Source of the DNA: Anderseniella sp964390445
Lineage (GTDB): Bacteria; Pseudomonadota; Alphaproteobacteria; Rhizobiales; Aestuariivirgaceae
Length of the DNA stretch: 19,264 nucleotides
Reading direction: 5' to 3'
Assembly (NCBI GenBank): GCA_964390445.1
Contig: CAYMJJ010000043.1
Span: 1-19,264 of the forward strand
The notes beneath the pieces are model-generated. The model was given only the letters and a program-made list of their open reading frames with translations, did no database searches and was not told the DNA's origin. Within the stretch, counting starts at the first letter, position 1, and each line of letters starts with the position of its first letter. This document shows positions 13,273 to 19,264 of the stretch, one piece after another. Position numbers and translations under genes: made by a program.

Positions 13273-14639
13273 TGCGTGGCCTTCCGGGCTTCTTCCCTGT
13301 CTTCCAGTGCGCCGACCAGCCAAAGCGCGGTCAGGCCGGCCGCGATGCCGAATATGACATTTGCAGCCCCCATGGCAATCATTGTTCCTTCCGCATCAGC
13401 GAGGTGCGCCCCCAGGTGCAGCAACGGGATGGTGCCTATGGTTGCCTTGCCCCAGTTGAACCACATCGACCACATCGCCTTGTCGAGGTTGTTGAATGCA
13501 GCCTGTGCCACGAATTGCACCCCGGCGAACGCCCAGGTGACGGCGATGAACGTATAGTAGAACGTGATCAGCCGGGCTGCTTCCGGTGTGGCATTGAACC
13601 AGCCGGGCAGGGAGCCGGCCAGCGCCAGCATGATCGCGCTGATGGTGATGGTGTAGGCGGTGGAGAACTTGAACCCGTCAATCAGTGTCTGGCGCACCCT
13701 GTCCAGCCGGACTGCGCCATAGTTCTGGCCGACTACCGGCCCGACCGCGCCCGACAGCGCAAAGATGATGCCGAACGCCACCGGGACAAGCCGATTGATG
13801 ACCGCAACAGCGGCAATTGCATCGGTGCCGAACTGCGCCGTGACGGCGGTCAGGTAAGCAATCGAAAACGGCGTGGCAAGCTGGGTGGCAATGGCAGGCA
13901 GCGCGATGCGCGACATCGGTTTCAGGTTGGCGCCGATGCTGGCCAGCGTCGGCCTGACCAGGAAGCCGTGATAGCGCTGCAGGCAATAAAACCCCACACC
14001 GAACGACGCGAGGTTTGCGCACACCGTGGCAAGTGCTGCCCCTTCCACGCCCAGTTCCATCCCGAAGATGAAGATCGGGTCGAGGATGGCATTTGCGATT
14101 GCCGTGGTCAGCGTCACATACATGGCACGGCCCGGGTCGCCGATGGCACGCAGCGTGAAGCTGAGCGTGATTGCACCTGCCAGCAGGGCGAAACCGGGCA
14201 GCAGCACAAGCAGGTAGGACCGGGCTATTTCCAGCGTCTCGCCAGTCGCCCCCAGCAAGCCCAGCATTGGCCGTGCGAACAGCCCGACCGCCACTGCCGT
14301 CAGCACGCCCGTCGCCATCGACAGCACCAGCGCCGAGGACGCCGCCTCGCGCGCACCTTCCTCGTCGTCGCGGCCCAGCGCGCGCGCCACCAGCGCCCCG
14401 CCGCCAATCGACACGCCCAGGCCGATCGACAGGTTGGCCAGCACGATGGTGCCGGCAAAACCTATTGCTGCGGTAGCCTCGATGATGTTGAGCAAGGTGA
14501 TGAACCACAGGTCGACCAGATCGACCATGAACATCGCCATCAGCCCGACCGCACTGGTGAACGTCATCACCACCACGTGCTTCATGGTGGACCCGGTGAC
14601 GAAGCGTGCGCCGACCCGGGGCCGCCCGGTCGCGCTCAC
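13269..14639 (-). CDS. MATE family efflux transporter
   Basis: The 456-residue protein has about twelve hydrophobic segments in two homologous halves. Family features include the first helix with VDLVDLWFITLLN (about residues 39-51), GLGVSIGGGALVARALGRDD (73-92), the mid-protein LSFTLRAIGDPGRAMYVTL, AILDPIFIFGMELGVEGAALAT, and GAVGPVVGQNYGA in the second half. MATE proteins export cationic or amphipathic compounds using Na+ or H+ gradients; the substrate is unknown. The start is GTG at 14639, overlapping the HAD gene stop by 4 bp (GTGA). The next gene, a DUF937-like protein, also overlaps by 4 bp, so the three are translationally linked. Confidence 0.93.
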   Translation of the reverse strand: MSATGRPRVGARFVTGSTMKHVVVMTFTSAVGLMAMFMVDLVDLWFITLLNIIEATAAIGFAGTIVLANLSIGLGVSIGGGALVARALGRDDEEGAREAASSALVLSMATGVLTAVAVGLFARPMLGLLGATGETLEIARSYLLVLLPGFALLAGAITLSFTLRAIGDPGRAMYVTLTTAIANAILDPIFIFGMELGVEGAALATVCANLASFGVGFYCLQRYHGFLVRPTLASIGANLKPMSRIALPAIATQLATPFSIAYLTAVTAQFGTDAIAAVAVINRLVPVAFGIIFALSGAVGPVVGQNYGAVRLDRVRQTLIDGFKFSTAYTITISAIMLALAGSLPGWFNATPEAARLITFYYTFIAVTWAFAGVQFVAQAAFNNLDKAMWSMWFNWGKATIGTIPLLHLGAHLADAEGTMIAMGAANVIFGIAAGLTALWLVGALEDREEARKATQ

Positions 14640-15259
14640 GCACCGTGCTCCAGCAGTCCCGCGTCAGCCAGCACTGCCTTGAAATCGGCAGCGCCGGTGA
14701 AGTGCACCCCTGTCATGCCGGCTTGGCTGGCACCTTTCGCGTTGTGCAGCTTGTCATCGACGAACAGGCATTCTGCAGGGCTTACGCCCAGCCTTTCGGC
14801 GACGGCACGAAAAATCGCCGGGTCCGGCTTCTTGGTGCGGAACTGGTAGGAAAAGAACAGGTGTGGCTCGAAAAGCTGCTGCGTATGCGGTGCCAGTTCA
14901 GCGAATGCCTCGCGGGTCAGCGGGCCGTTGTTGGTGAGCAGCGCAATGCGCGCGCGCGCCGAGACATGCCGGATCAGTTCATGCATATCGGGCCAATGCT
15001 GCATTGCTGCCAGCCGGGCCTTGATCCACTGTGCCCGCGTGATGGTCTCGCCAAGGTTGTCGCAGAACGCGGCCAGGTAATCACCGGGGTCCGCGTGGCT
15101 GCCGGCATCTGCGCCGTCCTCGAATCCCGATAACCACAGCCGGCCATGCACGTCGTCGCGCTCAAGCCCGCACATGCCGGCCAGCGCGTCGAGGCGATGG
15201 CGCGCTTCATAACCGGACATGACGCCGTCGAAGTCGCATATCAGGGTGGTAATGGACAC
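14636..15259 (-). CDS. HAD-superfamily hydrolase
   Basis: The 207-residue protein has all four haloacid dehalogenase motifs: CDFDG with nucleophile D9 and acid/base D11, LLTNN with T109, KKPDP with K144, and FVDDKLHNAKGA with D168 and D169. A helical cap lies between motifs I and II (about residues 15-85), making it a subclass I, phosphoglycolate-phosphatase/haloacid-dehalogenase-like member. A small phosphometabolite is the likely substrate, but it cannot be specified. The start is GTG at 15259, preceded by GGAAA. It follows tldD by 23 bp and overlaps the MATE gene by 4 bp, so it sits inside the minus-strand operon. Confidence 0.9.
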   Translation of the reverse strand: MSITTLICDFDGVMSGYEARHRLDALAGMCGLERDDVHGRLWLSGFEDGADAGSHADPGDYLAAFCDNLGETITRAQWIKARLAAMQHWPDMHELIRHVSARARIALLTNNGPLTREAFAELAPHTQQLFEPHLFFSYQFRTKKPDPAIFRAVAERLGVSPAECLFVDDKLHNAKGASQAGMTGVHFTGAADFKAVLADAGLLEHGA

Positions 15260-15282
15260 GAGTGCTTTCCCGGGGCTTTGCG

Positions 15283-16737
15283 TCAGGCCGCCGTGCCACC
15301 CACGGTGATGCGGTCCAGCCGCAACGTCGGTTGTCCGACGCCGACCGGTACACCCTGGCCGTTCTTGCCGCAGGTGCCGATACCGGGATCAAGTGCCATG
15401 TCGTTGCCGATCATCGAAATGCGCGTCAGCGCATCAGGGCCGTTGCCGATCAGCGTGGCACCCTTCACGGGCGCGCCGATCTTGCCGTCCTCGATGCGGT
15501 AAGCCTCGGTGCAGGAAAACACGAACTTGCCCGAAGTAATGTCAACCTGGCCGCCACCGAACGACACCGCATAAAGCCCGTTCTTGACCGAACTGATGAT
15601 CTCGCCGGGGTTCGTGTCACCGTTCAGCATGACGGTGTTGGTCATCCGCGGCATCGGGTGATGTGCATAGGACTGGCGCCGTCCGTTGCCGGTGGGTGCC
15701 ACGCCCATCAGGCGCGCATTGAGCCGGTCCTGCATGAAGCCGACCAGGATGCCGTCTTCGATCAAGGTGGTGGATTGCGCCGGCGTTCCCTCGTCATCGA
15801 TGCTCAGCGAACCGCGCCGGTCGGCCAGCGTTCCATCATCGACAATGGTGACGCCGGGTGCTGCAATGCGCTTGCCCAGCAGGCCTGAGAAGGCCGAAGT
15901 CTTCTTGCGGTTGAAATCACCTTCGAGGCCGTGGCCAATGGCTTCGTGCAGCAGGATGCCGGGCCAGCCAGGACCGAGCACCACGTCCATCTCGCCGGCC
16001 GGTGCGTCTTCGGCCTCCAGCGAGACCAGCGCCTGGCGCATTGCCTCGCGCGCTGCAGCCTGCCAGTTCTCGCGGGCAATGAAGGCGCCGTAGCCTTGCC
16101 GCCCGCCCATGCCGTGCATGCCGTTGCCACGCCGGTCGCCCTGAGCCATTACCACCGACACGTTGAACCGCACCAGCGGCCGCCGGTCCGACATCATTTC
16201 GCCGTCCGGCCGGATGATGTCCACCGCCTGCCATTCGCCCGACAGCGACACCGATACCTGCGTGATGCGGTCATCCAGGTCACGGGTATAGGCATCGACG
16301 TCGCGCAGCAGCTTTACCTTGGCTTCAAAGCCCATCGCGTCGAGCGGATTGTCTGGCGTGTACAGGCTGACATTGGTGCGACCGGGTCCCGCGCTCACGC
16401 CGCCGCTGCTGGTCTGGACAGCCCGAACTGTCTCGGCTGCGCGCCTGATACCGGCTTCCGACAGGTCGGCGGAATGGGCGTAGGCTGACGCCTCGCCGCT
16501 GATCGCGCGCAAGCCGAAACCGTGGTTCACGTCGAAGGCAGCCGTGCGCAACTGGCCATCGTCGAAGACGAGGCTTTCCGACTGGCGGTATTCCAGAAAC
16601 AGTTCACCGTCGTCAGCGCGAGCCAGCGCATCTTCGGTCAGCGCCAGCGCGCGTTCCCGGGTCAGGTCTGAACCGGCATAGAACAGGTCATCGGATGTGG
16701 GCTGGCCGGACACGGGGCGCTTCCTCTCGAAGGGCAT
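15283..16737 (-). CDS. tldD: Metalloprotease TldD
   Basis: The 484-residue protein is the catalytic subunit of the TldD/TldE protease. The zinc site HEAIGH (residues 264-269, HExxxH) is followed by GLEGDFNRKKTSAFSGLLGKRIA, and the C-terminal half has FGGGQVDITSGKFVFSCTEAYRIEDGKI and GTCGKNGQGVPVGVG, all typical. The N-terminal half carries FLEYRQSESLVFDDGQLRTAAFDVNHGFGLRA. The start is ATG 16737, with AGGTG about 7 nt upstream; the frame extends to a TTG at 16776 but without support. It lies 75 bp after the IalB-family gene and 23 bp before the HAD gene. Its partner subunit pmbA is about 13 kb away at 1185-2525. Confidence 0.96.
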   Translation of the reverse strand: MPFERKRPVSGQPTSDDLFYAGSDLTRERALALTEDALARADDGELFLEYRQSESLVFDDGQLRTAAFDVNHGFGLRAISGEASAYAHSADLSEAGIRRAAETVRAVQTSSGGVSAGPGRTNVSLYTPDNPLDAMGFEAKVKLLRDVDAYTRDLDDRITQVSVSLSGEWQAVDIIRPDGEMMSDRRPLVRFNVSVVMAQGDRRGNGMHGMGGRQGYGAFIARENWQAAAREAMRQALVSLEAEDAPAGEMDVVLGPGWPGILLHEAIGHGLEGDFNRKKTSAFSGLLGKRIAAPGVTIVDDGTLADRRGSLSIDDEGTPAQSTTLIEDGILVGFMQDRLNARLMGVAPTGNGRRQSYAHHPMPRMTNTVMLNGDTNPGEIISSVKNGLYAVSFGGGQVDITSGKFVFSCTEAYRIEDGKIGAPVKGATLIGNGPDALTRISMIGNDMALDPGIGTCGKNGQGVPVGVGQPTLRLDRITVGGTAA

Positions 16738-16812
16738 TGCAGCACCTAACTTGGCGTGAAGCTGCGAACCGTTCAACCCCTGCGCTTGCCGGGGCGAGCC
16801 GGAACGCCGGTG

Positions 16813-17472
16813 TCAGCTGTTGTCGGCCAGCGCCTTGTAGGAAGCCGTGAAGCCGTTCAGGGAGATAGGTAGCTTGATGGCCTTGCCCGGTGCTTCGTAG
16901 ATGATGAAATTGGCTGTCGCGCCCTTGCGCATCTTTTCGAGTGTTTCCGGCTGGGCCTCTGCAGTTGCCGTGCACAGCGGCGGCGACACCCGTGTCTGCG
17001 GCAGGCACCGGACGAACGGCACCCGGCCAACGGCCTGGCCATCGATTTCCAGCGCGATGCCCGTGGGCAGGAAAACCCCGATCGGTGCCATGATCTGCAT
17101 CATGGTGCCGGTCCTCCCGTCTTGCTTCTGAACCCGCATGATCAGCGACAGGGCCACTTGTGGACGTGCCTCATCACGGCTGACCTGCACCATCGCACAC
17201 GACTTCATTGCCGGTACATCGTTGCCCGCCTCATCCTTGCCGGCTGGCCGTGACTCGCATTGAACCTTCCATTTGCCGTTCTCGGCGATCAGGTCGGGTG
17301 CAGGGCGGCTTGGTCCGCCATCCGGCGCACCGGCAGCGCCACCACCGTTTACGCGAGGGCCGAATTGCTTCGGTGAAGCCGGTGGTGTCTGCTGTGCAAG
17401 CGCCGTTGCAGCCAGGGCAATGGTGAAGGCACCGGCTGCAATCATGCGAATCATGCTGGAATATCTGGCCAC
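16813..17472 (-). CDS. Invasion-associated locus B (IalB) family secreted protein
   Basis: The 219-residue protein has a signal peptide (basic start, hydrophobic IAAGAFTIALAATALA, probable cleavage after ALA at 26) and a Pro/Gly-rich linker to about residue 60. The IalB domain follows, with GKWKVQCESR, SCAMVQVSRDE, APIGVFLPTGIALEIDG, PFVRCLPQTRVSPPLC and a final KLPISLNGFTASYKAL. Cysteines 72, 92, 156 and 167 are placed to form disulfides. In Bartonella, IalB is linked to erythrocyte invasion, but relatives are widespread in free-living Hyphomicrobiales and have no settled role. GTG 17472 is chosen because AGGA lies 6 nt upstream; ATG 17454 is an alternative without a ribosome-binding site. 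Confidence 0.88.
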   Translation of the reverse strand: MARYSSMIRMIAAGAFTIALAATALAQQTPPASPKQFGPRVNGGGAAGAPDGGPSRPAPDLIAENGKWKVQCESRPAGKDEAGNDVPAMKSCAMVQVSRDEARPQVALSLIMRVQKQDGRTGTMMQIMAPIGVFLPTGIALEIDGQAVGRVPFVRCLPQTRVSPPLCTATAEAQPETLEKMRKGATANFIIYEAPGKAIKLPISLNGFTASYKALADNS

Positions 17473-17919
17473 TTGCGTTCCTGCTCCCTTGAGTATCCGG
17501 ACTGTTGCACGTCCCGTCGCGCCCGCTGTGTATGCCAGACGCAAGCCTGATTGATCAACCCGGCTGCGATGACATTGTCGCGGATTGTCCCCACGGCCAC
17601 TGCGCGGATGCTTCCATCGGGTTGAAATGAGGCATTTCTATGGGGCCAGCCCACGCTGCCGGCAAGCCATCATTCGTGCTTCGGCATCCTGACGTGACGT
17701 GACATTCAAGTTTTTCTATGTTTGCAATATCGTGGGCCTTGTCCTAATCAGGTACGTGCATTTTTGACGCGCCTGTAACAGTTGCGGGCATCAGTCTAAT
17801 ATGGTTGAAGTTGAGTCCCTGTGATGGCCGGGTTCAGGCTTGTTCCTGACCATCGCGGTACAACAAGCAAGAATGCCACCGGGCAGACCGTCGACAGGCG
17901 GCTTTATATGAGGGCACCC
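17473..17919. other. Intergenic region between IalB-family gene and coxB
   Basis: These 447 bp hold no credible gene. They separate divergent units and must contain the coxB promoter and a promoter for the IalB-tldD unit. Visible elements are the 8-bp palindrome TTGATCAA (17551-17558), a triple direct repeat of TGACG/TGACA (17690-17704), TTGCAA at 17722, TTGACG at 17764 and an AT-rich TAATAT at 17798-17803. None forms a well-spaced -35/-10 pair, so I do not assign a promoter. Confidence 0.6.
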
Positions 17920-18792
17920 ATGCGCAAGCTTTTTGCGACAGTTTCATCGTTCGCTTTCGTCACCATGCTGGCCGCGCCGGCTTTGGCAGCAGGGCTGGGC
18001 CAGCCGGTCGACTGGCAGCTTGGCCTGCAACAGTCAGCCACGCCGGTGAAGGACTTCATCATCGACTTTCACAATTTTCTGCTGGTCATCATCACGTTGA
18101 TCTCGCTGTTCGTTCTGGCGCTGCTGATCTACGTGATGGTGAAGTTCAACGCGAAGGCCAACCCCGTGCCCTCGAAGACCACGCACAACACCTTCGTTGA
18201 AGTGGTATGGACGGTAGTGCCGATCCTGATCCTGATCGCCATCGCCATTCCTTCGTTCCGCCTGCTGTACTTCCAGCGCGACCTGCCTCCGGCAGACATG
18301 ACCGTCAAGGCCATTGGCAACCAGTGGTACTGGTCCTACGAATATCCTGGCGAGGACGTATCCTTTGACCAGTACATGAAGTCGAAGGAAGAGCTGAAGG
18401 AAGGTGAACCCTACCTGCTGGCGACCGATACCGAAGTGGTCGTACCTGCCAACAAGATCGTCCGCGTCATCGTGACAGCCAGCGATGTGCTGCATTCCTG
18501 GACCATTCCCTCGTTCGGCTCCAAGATCGACGCCGTGCCGGGCCGCCTGAACGAAACCTGGTTCAAGGCCGAGAAGGAAGGCGTTTTCTACGGGCAGTGT
18601 TCCGAACTGTGCGGCAAGGACCACGCCTTCATGCCGATCACCGTGCGGGTTGTTGCCCAGGACGAGTATGACGCCTGGCTCGCAACGGCCAAGACGGCCG
18701 GTATCGAAGAAGCCCAGAAACATCTGGCCTCGATCCTGACCACAAAGGGCAAGCTGGCGCTGAACGCGGCCGGCCAGTCCAACAACAACTGA
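17920..18792 (+). CDS. coxB: Cytochrome c oxidase subunit II
   Basis: Subunit II of the aa3-type terminal oxidase accepts electrons from cytochrome c at the binuclear CuA centre. The 290-residue precursor has a signal peptide (MRKLFATVSSFAFVTMLAAPALA), two transmembrane helices (about 53-75 and 94-115), the aromatic patch GNQWYWSYEYP (133-143) and the CuA ligands H192 (HSWTIPSFG) and C227, E229, C231, H235 and M238 in YGQCSELCGKDHAFMP. The start is ATG 17920, with GAGGG upstream; earlier in-frame ATGs at 17821 and 17908 would place extra residues before a normal signal peptide. coxA follows after 29 bp. Confidence 0.96.
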   Translation: MRKLFATVSSFAFVTMLAAPALAAGLGQPVDWQLGLQQSATPVKDFIIDFHNFLLVIITLISLFVLALLIYVMVKFNAKANPVPSKTTHNTFVEVVWTVVPILILIAIAIPSFRLLYFQRDLPPADMTVKAIGNQWYWSYEYPGEDVSFDQYMKSKEELKEGEPYLLATDTEVVVPANKIVRVIVTASDVLHSWTIPSFGSKIDAVPGRLNETWFKAEKEGVFYGQCSELCGKDHAFMPITVRVVAQDEYDAWLATAKTAGIEEAQKHLASILTTKGKLALNAAGQSNNN

Positions 18793-18821
18793 TTGATTGC
18801 AAAGAAGCGAGGAACGCCAGT

Positions 18822-19264
18822 ATGGCCAACGCAACAGCAACACATGACGCGCACGACGATCACCCGCACGGTATCCGGCGCTACCTGTTCTCCACCAACC
18901 ACAAGGACATCGGCACGATGTACCTGTGGTTCGCGATCTTCTCCGGCCTCGTCGGGGGCCTCCTGTCGATCGTCATGCGCATGGAACTGCAGGAACCAGG
19001 CATCCAGTATTTCCATGGCCTTGCGCATATGGTGTATGGCGTGGGCGACAGCTCTGCTGACGCAATCGACGCCGGCAAGAACATGTTCAACGTGTTCGTT
19101 ACCGCTCACGGGCTGCTGATGATCTTCTTCATGGTCATGCCGGCCATGATCGGCGGTTTCGGCAACTGGTTCGTGCCGATCATGATCGGTGCGCCCGACA
19201 TGGCCTTCCCGCGCATGAACAACATCTCGTTCTGGCTGCTGCCGCCGGCACTGATCCTGCTGGT
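18822..19264 (+). CDS. coxA: Cytochrome c oxidase subunit I, N-terminal part
   Basis: The reading frame starts at ATG 18822, preceded by GAGGA, and runs off the window end after 147 complete codons. The product begins MANATATHDAHDDHPHGIRRYLFSTNHKDIGTMYLWFAIFSG, where STNHKDIG is the diagnostic start of helix I of haem-copper oxidase subunit I. FVTAHGLLMIFFMVMPAMIGGFGNW follows, containing the haem a ligand His in TAHG. About twenty extra residues (GLAHMVYGVGDSSADAIDAG) lie in the loop between helices I and II; related Hyphomicrobiales proteins have similar insertions as I recall. It is cotranscribed with coxB. Confidence 0.96.
   Translation, partial: MANATATHDAHDDHPHGIRRYLFSTNHKDIGTMYLWFAIFSGLVGGLLSIVMRMELQEPGIQYFHGLAHMVYGVGDSSADAIDAGKNMFNVFVTAHGLLMIFFMVMPAMIGGFGNWFVPIMIGAPDMAFPRMNNISFWLLPPALILL

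Noticed and set aside
13272..14849. Very long + strand open frame of 525 residues
   Set aside because: It lies antisense to the MATE transporter and is rich in His, Arg, Gln and Asp, the typical mirror of hydrophobic codons. The MATE product has clear helices and motifs, so this is a shadow frame.
17690..17704. TGACG direct repeats as an operator upstream of coxB
   Set aside because: The three five-base copies are too short to distinguish from chance, and they lie more than 200 bp from the coxB start with no promoter nearby.
18966..19100. Insertion in CoxA between helices I and II as a novel feature
   Set aside because: Similar loops with HGLA..VYG and D.AID.GK are, as I recall, common in CoxA of Hyphomicrobiales, so it is probably a lineage trait.

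Overview
The window is a GC-rich bacterial chromosome segment from an alphaproteobacterium, most likely of the Hyphomicrobiales (Rhizobiales). The evidence is gene content: a DUF4170 protein, a plant-type glutamate-cysteine ligase, an IalB-family secreted protein beside coxB/coxA, DUF1127 and DUF937 proteins, and a ubiA-rsmE-gshA neighbourhood. A run of exactly 100 N (2984-3083) marks a scaffold join, so this is a draft or metagenome assembly. I see no tRNA, rRNA, insertion sequence, prophage or CRISPR array.

Layout. 1-47: tail of a + strand gene, followed by a strong intrinsic terminator. 110-3307 (-): compact operon ubiA -> pmbA/tldE -> cysQ-like phosphatase -> DUF4170, with 4-bp and 14-bp overlaps. 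3400-6404 (+): rsmE, a Stf0-type sulfotransferase overlapping it by 8 bp, then gshA. 6459-6923 (+): small zinc-ribbon membrane protein. 7026-9276 (+): enolase-superfamily dehydratase/racemase-like protein and a 3-hydroxyisobutyrate-dehydrogenase-type oxidoreductase, separated by a long intercistronic hairpin. 9280-11176 (-): LysR regulator followed 7 bp later by a sterol desaturase/fatty acid hydroxylase-type membrane enzyme, with a recognisable promoter and repeated operator-like words. 11349-11606 (+): DUF1127 protein. 11597-17472 (-): probable long operon IalB -> tldD -> HAD hydrolase -> MATE transporter -> short DUF937-like protein -> repeat-rich DUF937 (YidB-like) protein. 17920 to the end (+): coxB and the start of coxA.

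How the genes fit together. Much of the window is core metabolism: ubiquinone synthesis (ubiA), aa3-type cytochrome c oxidase (coxB, coxA), glutathione synthesis (gshA), ribosome modification (rsmE), and both halves of the TldD/TldE peptide-processing protease in two separate operons. The accessory parts are the sulfotransferase placed between rsmE and gshA, the sugar/hydroxy-acid catabolic pair at 7026-9276, the LysR-desaturase unit, and the MATE/DUF937/DUF937 module. The last is the least understood: two neighbouring DUF937 relatives, one with a basic arginine-rich tail and one with tandem amphipathic repeats, translationally coupled to an exporter. It is the best candidate for an undescribed function.
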